A DNA stretch of 64,000 nucleotides from Pseudomonas sp. NFIX28 (GTDB taxonomy: Bacteria > Pseudomonadota > Gammaproteobacteria > Pseudomonadales > Pseudomonadaceae), in NCBI RefSeq assembly GCF_900107395.1, contig NZ_FNPW01000002.1:315826-379825 (forward strand), written 5' to 3'. The first letter of the stretch is position 1. Each line of letters starts with the position of its first letter. The notes below the pieces were generated by a model. The model saw only the letters and a program-made list of their open reading frames with translations, did not search any database and was not told the origin of the DNA. This document shows positions 1 through 8,009 of this stretch, in pieces. A program made the translations under genes and the position numbers.

Positions 1-1080
1 GCGCTTACCGAGCATCTGGGTGACGATGCCCCCTTGCTGCTGCCGATCTGCCGGCGGCTGTCGACCATGGTCCTGCGTGCCGCCGACAACCAGCCGGAAC
101 CCGGCGCCGTCGGTGCGGTGGTGGCGCAGGTCAAACAGGCCGCGACCCAGCTGTTCACGCCCGGCGCGCCGATCGACAACGAGAAGGAAGCGCAGAAAGC
201 CCTGCGCGCCTTGCAGGAAAACGCCCGGCCGCTGAGCGCCTGGTGGCTCAAGCAGAAGGCCACTGACGTTCGCGCCCTGCGCCTGAACCGCACCATGCTG
301 TGGTTGCCCATCGATGCCGTCCCGGAGCGCAATGCCGAGCAGATCACCGCGTTGCGCGGGCTGCCGGCCGACAAGCTGAAGACCTATCAGGAGCGTTTTG
401 CCAATGGGCAATACGCCGACCTGTTGGTGGAACTCGAAGCCAGCCTGGCCAGGGCGCCGTTCTGGTTCGACGGTCAACGCATGGTCTGGGAATGCCTGCA
501 GGGGCTGAACGCCGACCAGGCAATGCGTGAGGTGGAGTTTCACTTCGCGCTCCTGCTGCAGCGTTTGCCGGGCGTGGTCGAGCTGCGCTTCCACGACGGC
601 GCGCCGTTTGCCGATCCGGCCACCCGCAGCTGGATCAGCGCTCACGTCATGCCTCATCTGCAAAGCGCCAGCGCGCCGCGCAAGGTCGAAGTGACCGCCA
701 CCCAGCCAGCCTGGGAAGAAGCCCTCGAAGAGGTATTGCCGATCCTGCGCAAGGACGGCCTCAAGGCCGCCGTGCAGATCCTCAAGCAAGGCCTGCAAAA
801 CGCCCATGGCGGGCGGGTACGGTTTTTCTGGCAATTCAGCCTGGCGCGGCTGTGCTTCATGGCCAAGAAATACGAACTGGCCAAGACCCAGCTCGAAACC
901 CTCGATCAAGAATTACTGAACTCGGGCCTGCATGCCTGGGAGCCGGATCTTGCGTTGGAAGTGCTGCACCTCCTGCATAGCTGCTGTGAGTTGTTGCCGC
1001 AGAACCACGCAGTGCGAGAACGCAAGGAAGAGATTTATCGCAGGCTGTGCCACCTCGACCTCGAAGTGGTACTCGAATAG
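1..1080 (+). CDS. tssA: T6SS protein TssA (5' end outside the window)
   Basis: The frame is open from the first base and ends at TAG 1078-1080, so 359 residues are visible and the start lies upstream. TssA proteins organise baseplate and sheath assembly in the cytoplasm. The C-terminal half carries the VasJ-type signature, including ARAPFWFDGQRMVWECL followed by the helical stretch LNADQAMREVEFHFALLLQR. The position immediately upstream of tssB and tssC is the one held by hsiA2 in the P. aeruginosa HSI-II cluster (established knowledge). It should be the first gene of the operon, so the promoter is probably just outside the window. The assignment rests on the visible C-terminal domain and on context; the N-terminal ImpA domain can only be partly seen. 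Confidence 0.9.
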   Translation, partial: ALTEHLGDDAPLLLPICRRLSTMVLRAADNQPEPGAVGAVVAQVKQAATQLFTPGAPIDNEKEAQKALRALQENARPLSAWWLKQKATDVRALRLNRTMLWLPIDAVPERNAEQITALRGLPADKLKTYQERFANGQYADLLVELEASLARAPFWFDGQRMVWECLQGLNADQAMREVEFHFALLLQRLPGVVELRFHDGAPFADPATRSWISAHVMPHLQSASAPRKVEVTATQPAWEEALEEVLPILRKDGLKAAVQILKQGLQNAHGGRVRFFWQFSLARLCFMAKKYELAKTQLETLDQELLNSGLHAWEPDLALEVLHLLHSCCELLPQNHAVRERKEEIYRRLCHLDLEVVLE

Positions 1081-1113
1081 GCCCCAGGGCCAACAACCGC
1101 AAGGAGAAAAGCC

Positions 1114-1617
1114 ATGGCCAAAGAAGGCTCGGTAGCCCCCAAGGAACGCATCAACGTCACCTTCAAACCCGCCACCGGCGGTGCTCAGGAAGAGATTGAA
1201 CTGCCGTTGAAGCTACTGGCAATCGGTGATTACACCCAGCGCGTGGACGAGCGCAAAGTGGAAGACCGCAAGCCGATCAGCATCGACAAAATGACCTTCG
1301 ACGAAGTGCTGGCCAAGCAGGAGCTGAGCCTGACGCTGAGCGTGCCTAACCGTCTTCAGGAAGAGGGCGACACCGAAGAGCTGGCGGTCAAGCTGCGCGT
1401 CAACTCGATGAAGGACTTCAACCCGGCCAGCCTGGTCGAGCAAGTGCCTGAGCTGAAAAAACTGATGGAACTGCGCGACGCGCTGGTGGCCCTCAAGGGT
1501 CCGCTGGGTAACGCCCCTGCATTCCGTAAAGCCATCGAAGGCGTACTCGCCGACGACGAATCGCGCGGTCGTGTACTCGGTGAGCTGGGTCTGAACGCCG
1601 CAGCCACCGAAGCCTGA
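1114..1617 (+). CDS. tssB: T6SS contractile sheath small subunit TssB
   Basis: This 167-residue protein starts at ATG 1114 behind an AAGGAG Shine-Dalgarno at 1101-1106. TssB (VipA) pairs with TssC to form the cytoplasmic contractile sheath. Family features visible are the N-terminal PKERINVTFKP strand, the IGDYTQRVDERKVEDRKPI segment and the C-terminal helical part ending in LGELGLNAAATEA. Length is normal for the family. It lies 33 bases after tssA and 29 bases before tssC, consistent with one transcript and near-equal synthesis of the two sheath partners. Confidence 0.97.
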   Translation: MAKEGSVAPKERINVTFKPATGGAQEEIELPLKLLAIGDYTQRVDERKVEDRKPISIDKMTFDEVLAKQELSLTLSVPNRLQEEGDTEELAVKLRVNSMKDFNPASLVEQVPELKKLMELRDALVALKGPLGNAPAFRKAIEGVLADDESRGRVLGELGLNAAATEA

Positions 1618-1646
1618 GTCTCTATCAGTCAAGGAAGCCAAACACT

Positions 1647-3122
1647 ATGAGCACTAGTGCAGCACAACAGAAAAGCAACGAGAACGGCGAGTACAGCATT
1701 CTCGACAGCATCATCGCCGAAACCCGCCTGACTCCGGACGACGAAGCCTATGACATCGCCAAGCGCGGCGTGTCGGCCTTCATCGAAGAGCTGCTCAAGC
1801 CTCAGAACGATGGTGAGCCAGTCAAGAAGGCCATGGTTGACCGCATGATCGCCGAGATCGATGCCAAGCTCAGTCGCCAGATGGACGAAATCCTTCACCA
1901 CGAAGACTTCCAGTCCCTGGAATCGGCCTGGCGTGGCCTGCAGTTGCTGGTCGATCGCACCAACTTCCGCGAAAACATCAAGATCGAAATCCTCAACGTC
2001 TCCAAGCAGGACCTGCTGGACGACTTCGAAGATTCGCCGGAAGTGATGCAGGCTGGCCTGTACAAACACATCTACACCGCTGAATACGGCCAGTTCGGTG
2101 GCCAGCCGGTGGGCGCGATCATCGCCAACTACTTCATGTCGCCAAGCTCGCCAGACGTGAAGCTGATGCAATACGTGTCTAGCGTTGCCTGCATGTCCCA
2201 TGCGCCGTTCATCGCCGCGGCCGGTCCGAAATTCTTCGGCCTGGAAAGCTTCACCGGCCTGCCGGACCTGAAGGATCTGAAGGATCACTTCGAAGGCCCG
2301 CAATTCGCCAAATGGCAGAGCTTCCGCCAGTCGGAAGACTCGCGCTACATCGGCCTGACCGTACCGCGCTTCCTGCTGCGCAACCCGTACGATCCGGAAG
2401 AGAACCCGGTCAAGTCCTTCGTCTACAAGGAAACCGTTGCCAACAGCCACGAGCACTACCTGTGGGGCAACACCGCGTATGCGTTCGGTACCAAGCTGAC
2501 CGACAGCTTCGCCAAGTTCCGCTGGTGCCCGAACATCATCGGCCCGCAGAGCGGTGGCGCGGTAGAAGACCTGCCGCTGCACCACTTCGAAAGCATGGGC
2601 GAAATCGAAACCAAGATTCCGACCGAAGTATTGGTTAGCGACCGTCGTGAATACGAACTGGCCGAGGAAGGATTCATCTCCCTGACCATGCGCAAAGGCA
2701 GCGACAACGCGGCGTTCTTCTCCGCCAGCTCGGTGCAGAAGCCGAAGTTCTTCGGCATCAGCGCCGAAGGCAAGGCTGCGGAGCTGAACTACAAGCTCGG
2801 CACCCAGCTGCCGTACATGATGATCGTCAACCGCCTGGCTCACTACCTGAAAGTGCTGCAGCGCGAGCAACTCGGTTCGTGGAAAGAACGTACCGACCTC
2901 GAGCTGGAGCTCAACAAGTGGATCCGCCAGTACGTCGCCGACCAGGAAAACCCGAGCGCCGAAGTGCGTGGCCGTCGTCCGCTGCGCGCTGCGCAGATCA
3001 TCGTCAGCGATGTGGAAGGTGAGCCGGGCTGGTACCGCGTCAGCCTGAACGTGCGCCCGCACTTCAAGTACATGGGTGCCGATTTCACCCTGTCGCTGGT
3101 TGGCAAGCTGGACAAAGAGTAA
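1647..3122 (+). CDS. tssC: T6SS contractile sheath large subunit TssC
   Basis: A 491-residue sheath subunit (VipB/ImpC family) with start ATG 1647 and AAGGAA about ten bases upstream. The N-terminus holds the helix that packs on TssB (from about residue 15). The conserved block FQSLESAWRGLQLLVDRTNF sits near residue 90. The C-terminal third holds the ordered sheath-core region ending in HFKYMGADFTLSLVGKLDKE, typical of TssC. Once assembled around the Hcp tube, the sheath contracts, and ClpV (8010-10664) recycles it. No truncation or frame damage is visible. Confidence 0.97.
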   Translation: MSTSAAQQKSNENGEYSILDSIIAETRLTPDDEAYDIAKRGVSAFIEELLKPQNDGEPVKKAMVDRMIAEIDAKLSRQMDEILHHEDFQSLESAWRGLQLLVDRTNFRENIKIEILNVSKQDLLDDFEDSPEVMQAGLYKHIYTAEYGQFGGQPVGAIIANYFMSPSSPDVKLMQYVSSVACMSHAPFIAAAGPKFFGLESFTGLPDLKDLKDHFEGPQFAKWQSFRQSEDSRYIGLTVPRFLLRNPYDPEENPVKSFVYKETVANSHEHYLWGNTAYAFGTKLTDSFAKFRWCPNIIGPQSGGAVEDLPLHHFESMGEIETKIPTEVLVSDRREYELAEEGFISLTMRKGSDNAAFFSASSVQKPKFFGISAEGKAAELNYKLGTQLPYMMIVNRLAHYLKVLQREQLGSWKERTDLELELNKWIRQYVADQENPSAEVRGRRPLRAAQIIVSDVEGEPGWYRVSLNVRPHFKYMGADFTLSLVGKLDKE

Positions 3123-3136
3123 CCAGGAGCTAGGTC

Positions 3137-3544
3137 ATGACCGGATACGGCAGCCTTTTCGAACGCCTGAGTGGCGAGGCCGACAAACGTGTCGGCTGGA
3201 GCCGCGAGGTTTCCGCCATGGCGTCGGTGGCTGCCCATCTGGGCAAGATGCTCAGCACCCGTGCGGGCAGCGTGCAGACGCTGTCCGACTACGGGTTGCC
3301 CGATCTCAACGACATGCGCCTGAGCCTGCACGACGCCCTGAGCCAGGCTCGCCTGGCCATCGAAAGCTTCATCGAAGCCTACGAACCGCGTCTGAGCAAT
3401 GTGCGTGTCGTTTCCCTGCCGCGTGATCACGACCAGCTCAAGCTGGCTTTCAATATCGAAGGCTTGCTTGAGGTGGACGGGTTCAAGCGCCAGGTCAGTT
3501 TTTCCGCGCGCCTGGATGGCAGCGGCCAGGTCAAGGTCAGTTAA
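3137..3544 (+). CDS. tssE: T6SS baseplate subunit TssE (gp25-like)
   Basis: This 135-residue protein corresponds to phage T4 gp25, the baseplate wedge part that nucleates the sheath. The diagnostic EPR triad is present at residues 83-85 within IEAYEPRLSNVRV. The ATG at 3137 follows tssC by 14 bases with AGGAG at 3124-3128. In the HSI-II type cluster tssE is followed directly by tssF; here an effector cassette of about 1.7 kb separates them. The gene itself keeps the GC-rich composition of the structural genes. Confidence 0.95.
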   Translation: MTGYGSLFERLSGEADKRVGWSREVSAMASVAAHLGKMLSTRAGSVQTLSDYGLPDLNDMRLSLHDALSQARLAIESFIEAYEPRLSNVRVVSLPRDHDQLKLAFNIEGLLEVDGFKRQVSFSARLDGSGQVKVS

Positions 3545-3554
3545 GGAGACGAGG

Positions 3555-4079
3555 ATGTCAGGTAAACCCGCAGCACGCGTCAGCGACCCCACCGCCTGCC
3601 CGCTCCCCGGCCACGCGACCAACCCGATCGCCGCCGGTTCCGGCGATGTGTTTTTCGACGGCCTCGCGGCCGCCCGCCAAGGCGATGCCTCGGCCTGTGG
3701 CGGCGCGATGTCCGGCGGCCTGGCGACTACCGTGCTGATCAATGGCAAGCCGGCGGCCACGGTTGACTCGGTCGGGACTCATGGAAATATCGTTATTGGT
3801 GGGTCGGGGACGGTGATTATTGGCAATTCGCATTCGCCAGCGGGATTTGTGCCGCCGATTCCTTTAGATATATTCGGTTTTAATATTCGCGTTCAGCTCA
3901 TGGATCCGGTGTCTGGTGAGCCGCTTAAGAACATGGCTTATATAGCTACTCTCGAAGATGGTTCGCAGATTCATGGCGTAACAGACGAAGCAGGTCTTTC
4001 TCCATTGTTAGGGACTAAAGCCAGCGTTCAGAATATCGAAATTGCAGCTAAGCCAAATTGGCTGGTGAGAGGAGAGTAA
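3555..4079 (+). CDS. PAAR-domain spike-tip protein with C-terminal extension
   Basis: A 174-residue protein starting at ATG 3555 (AAGGAG at 3543-3548). Residues 1-95 form a PAAR/DUF4150-like repeat domain with the CPLPGHATNPI and GHAT/GNSH glycine-rich strands that cap the VgrG spike. Residues from about 105 (MDPVSGEPLKNMAYIATLED) look like a transthyretin or carboxypeptidase-regulatory-like beta sandwich, a common adaptor fused to PAAR. Base composition changes inside the gene near 3830: the PAAR half is GC-rich, the extension is AT-rich like the two genes that follow. This suggests a swapped cargo-binding tail. The gene is one base from the putative effector, so I infer the extension recruits that protein. 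Confidence 0.85.
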   Translation: MSGKPAARVSDPTACPLPGHATNPIAAGSGDVFFDGLAAARQGDASACGGAMSGGLATTVLINGKPAATVDSVGTHGNIVIGGSGTVIIGNSHSPAGFVPPIPLDIFGFNIRVQLMDPVSGEPLKNMAYIATLEDGSQIHGVTDEAGLSPLLGTKASVQNIEIAAKPNWLVRGE

Positions 4080-4080
4080 A

Positions 4081-4734
4081 ATGCCTCAAGCTGTAAAAGT
4101 TGCAACTGTCGCGACCACGCCCGCCAAGGATAAGACACCTGTACAAATCTATCTGGTGAGCGATCACGATTTTGTAATTCCTGTCGTATTTCCAGACTAC
4201 AAAATTCATGTTGAAATGATTGGTCTCAGTCACGAGTTTCCGAATTTAGGACATGCGGGTGTTCTAATTGTCAACGGTAAAACAGGGAAGACGATGTATG
4301 GAGAATATGGACGTTATCATGGCGAAGAGGGTCCCCCTGGAGTAGTCAGGGTCCGAGCGGTTCCCAACGTATCTATTAAAGCTGGTGCGATTACGGAGCA
4401 ATCGCTGAAAAAAACCTTGAGGAAAATGGCTGTTGAGTTTGGCCAGTCCGGCAATATATCAGGTGTGGTGCTCCGCGGAGCGGCATATCCTGAAGCCGAA
4501 AAATGGTTAAACAACAAACTCAAGGAAAACAAAACCCTAGACAGAGAGCCATATGATCTGAGAAATCATAATTGCATGACCTTTGTGGCCGACTTAGTCG
4601 ATAGTCTCAACCTCGGCGCACCGAAAAGATCATATTTTGCGGTCATTCCTAAAGACTATATGGAAGATTTTCAGGCGGTTAAACCTGACTTGAATTATGT
4701 ATATGGTACCGATTCTTTGGAGATAAAAGATTGA
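4081..4734 (+). CDS. Putative T6SS effector, permuted papain-like (NlpC/P60-LRAT type) enzyme
   Basis: A 217-residue protein starting one base after the PAAR gene stop, with GAGAGGAGAG just upstream. I recognise no named family. A histidine in NLGHAGVLIVNGKTGK (H58) followed much later by a cysteine in NHNCMTFVADLVDSL (C165) is the order seen in circularly permuted NlpC/P60-like folds such as LRAT, YebB and related hydrolases. No signal peptide or membrane segment is present, as expected for cargo loaded in the cytoplasm. An overlapping small membrane protein follows, the usual effector-immunity order. The target could be peptidoglycan (amidase/peptidase) or lipid; the periplasmic facing of the partner favours a periplasmic target. 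The gene is AT-rich. Confidence 0.65.
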   Translation: MPQAVKVATVATTPAKDKTPVQIYLVSDHDFVIPVVFPDYKIHVEMIGLSHEFPNLGHAGVLIVNGKTGKTMYGEYGRYHGEEGPPGVVRVRAVPNVSIKAGAITEQSLKKTLRKMAVEFGQSGNISGVVLRGAAYPEAEKWLNNKLKENKTLDREPYDLRNHNCMTFVADLVDSLNLGAPKRSYFAVIPKDYMEDFQAVKPDLNYVYGTDSLEIKD

Positions 4735-5096
4735 TTTGGGTGAAGCGTTTTCTAATGTTTATTGGTGCGCTTTCTTTGTTGGTTGTGGTGGTGGGTATAT
4801 ATATTATGGTTTTTTCTAAAGATAAGCCGTACGTATTGAGTGATTACCCTAACGCTCACTGGAGAGGTGGTGCCGACGGTGGTCAGTTTGTAGAAATCAC
4901 AAAATCCGAACGGCCATATTATTTTGTCCAGATCCGAAATGATGATGGATCACTATGGGATGAAGGCTGGCTGAAGTTTGGAGATGAAAATAGTGAGCCA
5001 TTCACTGTTGATAATGTGCTCTTCTTCGAGGGCGACGGTGCTATTTTTCTTCAAGAGCGAAAAACCCTTAGTTCCGATAAAGCGAAAGCGAAGTAG
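4731..5096 (+). CDS. Putative immunity protein, membrane-anchored
   Basis: A protein of 121 residues that overlaps the end of the putative effector: a TTG start at 4731 shares bases with its TGA stop. ATG 4755 (residue 9) is an alternative start. Residues 8-28 form one hydrophobic segment (FLMFIGALSLLVVVVGIYIM), after which the chain is soluble and rich in aromatic and acidic residues (NAHWRGGADGGQFVEI). It would therefore be anchored in the inner membrane with a periplasmic domain. Position and topology fit an immunity protein against the upstream enzyme; no family is recognised. Its AT-rich composition matches the effector and differs from tssF. Confidence 0.6.
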   Translation: MIWVKRFLMFIGALSLLVVVVGIYIMVFSKDKPYVLSDYPNAHWRGGADGGQFVEITKSERPYYFVQIRNDDGSLWDEGWLKFGDENSEPFTVDNVLFFEGDGAIFLQERKTLSSDKAKAK

Positions 5097-5215
5097 CCGC
5101 CGCTCATGAATGGGCAATGATGTTCGGTTGGCTGGTGTTCATTCCGTGTGTGCTCATCGTGGGCTACGTGGTTTCCGGGCTGACAGTCGCGCTCTACAGG
5201 ACGGTTTATTCATGA
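5093..5215 (+). pseudogene. GC-rich fragment of a small membrane protein, possible remnant of an older immunity gene
   Basis: A frame different from that of the preceding gene is open from 5093 to TGA 5213-5215. It reads AAHEWAMMFGWLVFIPCV and then a second hydrophobic run ending ALYRTVYS. Two adjacent ATG codons (5117, 5120) could start a 31-32 residue membrane peptide, but I see no good ribosome binding site. The abrupt return to GC-rich sequence exactly where the AT-rich immunity gene ends suggests the C-terminal tail of a replaced protein. It could instead be a genuine tiny membrane protein. Confidence 0.35.
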
Positions 5216-5239
5216 GATTCAATACCAGGCAGGTAACCC

Positions 5240-7027
5240 GTGTCCTTTAACCACTACTACCAAAGCGAACTCACCGCGCTGCGTCAGCTGGGTCGCCGTT
5301 TCGCCGAGCGTAGTCCGGCCCTGGCGCCGTTTCTGGGCCAGGCCGGGCGGGATCCGGATGTGGAGCGCCTGCTCGAAGGTTTCGCCTTTCTCACCGGTCG
5401 CCTGCGGCAGAAGCTCGATGACGAGCTGCCGGAGCTCAGCCACTCGCTGATGCACCTGCTGTGGCCGAACTACATGCGGCCGTTGCCGGCGTTCAGCATT
5501 CTGCAGTTCGACCCGCTGAAGCAGTCCGGGCCGGCCCTGCGCGTGGAGCGTGATACGCCGGTGGAGAGCAAGCCCATCGATGACGTGCGTTGCCGCTTCC
5601 GCACCTGCTACCCGACCGAAGTCCTGCCGCTGGACCTGACGGCGCTGAATTACTCGGTCAAAGGCGACGGCGCGCTGCTCAGCCTGCGCCTGGAAATGAG
5701 CTGCGACGGCCACCTCGGCGAGCTGAACCTGAGCCGCCTGCGCCTGCACCTGGCGGGCGAGCGCTATATCAGCCAGATGCTCTACCTGAGCCTGTTGCGC
5801 AACCTCGAAGGCATCGAGCTGGTGCCGCTGGGCATGGACGGCAAGCCGTTCCCGGGCGTCAGCGGCGATGCCATGTCCTTCAAGATGCCGGGCAGCCGTG
5901 TGCAGCCGGTGGGCTTTGCCGAAGAAGAAGCGTTGATCCCGTATCCGCTGAACACCTTCCGCGGCTATCGCTACCTGCAGGAATACTTCGCCTTCCAGGA
6001 CAAGTTCCTGTTCGTCGACCTGAACGGCCTGGACCTGCTCAAGTCGCTGCCGGAGGACACCCTCAAGCAGCTGCACGGCCTTGAGGTGCGCTTCGACATT
6101 CGCAAGAGCGGCATCCAGCGCCTGCGGCCGACCCTGGACAATGTGAAGCTGTATTGCACGCCGATCGCCAACCTGTTCAAGCACGACGCCCTGCCGATCC
6201 GCCTCGACGGCAAGCAGGACGAGTACCTGCTGTTGCCGGCCGAATACGACCTGGAAAACTGCGGCGTGTTCTCGGTGGAAACCGTGACCGGCTGGAAGCC
6301 CGGCGGCCTGGGTTACCAGGAATATGTGCCGTTCGAATCCTTCGAGCACGATCCGAGTTTCGACGTCCCGCAAAGCCGCCCGCACTACAGCATTCGCCAG
6401 CGTTCCTCGCTGCTGCACGACGGCCTGGACACTTACCTGAGCTTCGGCATCCGCCACACCGAAGCCCACGAAACCCTGTCCATCGAGCTGACCTGCACCA
6501 ACCAGAATCTGCCGCGTCGACTCAAGCTCGGCGAGATCAACCAGGCGTGCGAGGAAACCCCGGAGTTCCTCAGTTTCCGCAACATCACCCCGGCCACATC
6601 AAGCTACGCGCCCCCGCTGAATCGCGACTTCCTGTGGAAGCTGATCAGCAACATGTCGCTCAACTACCTGTCGCTGGCCAATGTCGATGCGCTCAAGGTG
6701 ATTCTCGAAACCTACGACTTGCCGCGCTACTACGACCAGCACCTGGAAAAGGTCAGCAAGCGTCTGCTGGGCGGGCTCAAGTCGATCCGCCACGAACATG
6801 TCGACCGGCTGCACCGGGGCCTGCCGCTACGCGGTTTGCGCACCGAGCTGACCATCGATCCGGAAGGCTATATCGGTGAGGGCGACATGTTCGTCTTCGC
6901 CTCGGTTCTCAACGAGTTTTTCGCTCTTTACGCCAGTCTCAACTCGTACCACGAGCTGCGGGTAAAAAGTACACAGGGAGAGGTGTACCAATGGACACCA
7001 CGTATGGGTCTACAGCCCCTGCTTTAA
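5240..7027 (+). CDS. tssF: T6SS baseplate subunit TssF
   Basis: A 595-residue protein with a GTG start at 5240 (MSFNHYYQSELTALRQLGRRF). TssF forms the baseplate wedge with TssG, TssE and TssK. The N-terminal FYQSELTALR-like motif, the block DDELPELSHSLMHLLWPNY near residue 70 and the C-terminal FVFASVLNEFFALYASLNSY are typical. The ribosome binding site is weak (AGGTAA at 5231-5236). This is the first structural gene after the inserted cassette. Its last 37 bases overlap tssG, implying translational coupling of the two wedge partners. Confidence 0.95.
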   Translation: MSFNHYYQSELTALRQLGRRFAERSPALAPFLGQAGRDPDVERLLEGFAFLTGRLRQKLDDELPELSHSLMHLLWPNYMRPLPAFSILQFDPLKQSGPALRVERDTPVESKPIDDVRCRFRTCYPTEVLPLDLTALNYSVKGDGALLSLRLEMSCDGHLGELNLSRLRLHLAGERYISQMLYLSLLRNLEGIELVPLGMDGKPFPGVSGDAMSFKMPGSRVQPVGFAEEEALIPYPLNTFRGYRYLQEYFAFQDKFLFVDLNGLDLLKSLPEDTLKQLHGLEVRFDIRKSGIQRLRPTLDNVKLYCTPIANLFKHDALPIRLDGKQDEYLLLPAEYDLENCGVFSVETVTGWKPGGLGYQEYVPFESFEHDPSFDVPQSRPHYSIRQRSSLLHDGLDTYLSFGIRHTEAHETLSIELTCTNQNLPRRLKLGEINQACEETPEFLSFRNITPATSSYAPPLNRDFLWKLISNMSLNYLSLANVDALKVILETYDLPRYYDQHLEKVSKRLLGGLKSIRHEHVDRLHRGLPLRGLRTELTIDPEGYIGEGDMFVFASVLNEFFALYASLNSYHELRVKSTQGEVYQWTPRMGLQPLL

Positions 7028-7998
7028 GCGGGCTGACCCGGGTCATTCGCGAGTACTCGCTGTTTCAGGCCGTGCTGCTGGTGGTGGACCGGCTGCGCGA
7101 TTCCCATCCGGGCCTGAGCGAAGAAGATCTCTACGACCAGCTGGAATTCCAGGCCAACCCGAGCCTGGGTTTCCCTGGCAGCGACGTCGATCGCGTGGAG
7201 TTTTTCGAAGAGCACGGGCAGATGCGCGCGCGCCTGCGGTTCAACCTGATCGGGCTGTTCGGCTCCGGCTCGCCGCTGCCGGCGTTCTACGGCGAGCAGG
7301 CCCTGGGCGACAGCGAAGACGGCAACCCGACCCGCAACTTCCTCGACCTGTTCCACCATCGCCTGCAACGGCTGATGCTGCCGATCTGGCGCAAGTACCG
7401 CTACCGCGCCAGCTTCAAGAGCGGCGCGCTCGACCCGTTTTCCGCCCAGCTGTTCGCCCTGATCGGCCTCGGCGGCGAGGACATCCGCAAGGCCAAGGAG
7501 CTGAACTGGAAGCGCCTGCTGCCCTACCTCGGCCTGCTCAGCCTGCGGGCCCACTCGGCGGCATTGATCGAGGCCGTGCTGCGCTACTACTTCAAGCATG
7601 CGGACCTGGTGATCGAGCAGTGCATCGAGCGCCGCGTGGAAATTCTCGAAGAGCAGCGCAACCGCCTTGGCCGTGCCAACAGCCAGCTCGGCGAGGACCT
7701 GGTGCTGGGCGAGCGGGTGCGCGACCGCAGCGGCAAGTTCCGTATCCATATCCGCCAGCTCGACTGGCAACGCTTCCACGAATTCCTGCCGATCGGTTTC
7801 GGCTACCAGCCGCTGTGCGCGCTGGTGCGGTTCACCCTGCGTGACCCGCTGGATTACGACATTCGCCTGGTCCTGCGCCAGGAAGAAATCCGCGAACTGC
7901 GCATCGGTGAGCAGAACGCCTGTCGCCTGGGGTGGACCAGTTGGCTCGGCCGCGAACGTGCGGACGGCGTGGTGACCCTGGGCAGCAAAATTCATTAA
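6991..7998 (+). CDS. tssG: T6SS baseplate subunit TssG
   Basis: A 335-residue protein starting at ATG 6991 inside the end of tssF, with AGGGAGAGG at 6976-6984 as ribosome binding site. TssG binds two copies of TssF in the baseplate wedge. Family features are YSLFQAVLLVVDRLRDSHP near the start, the VEFFEEHGQMRARLRFNLIG strand region and the phrase GLFGSGSPLPAFY. The C-terminus (LGWTSWLGRERADGVVTLGS) is the usual TssG ending. Length is typical. Confidence 0.95.
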   Translation: MDTTYGSTAPALSGLTRVIREYSLFQAVLLVVDRLRDSHPGLSEEDLYDQLEFQANPSLGFPGSDVDRVEFFEEHGQMRARLRFNLIGLFGSGSPLPAFYGEQALGDSEDGNPTRNFLDLFHHRLQRLMLPIWRKYRYRASFKSGALDPFSAQLFALIGLGGEDIRKAKELNWKRLLPYLGLLSLRAHSAALIEAVLRYYFKHADLVIEQCIERRVEILEEQRNRLGRANSQLGEDLVLGERVRDRSGKFRIHIRQLDWQRFHEFLPIGFGYQPLCALVRFTLRDPLDYDIRLVLRQEEIRELRIGEQNACRLGWTSWLGRERADGVVTLGSKIH

Positions 7999-8009
7999 GG
8001 ACAGATGAC

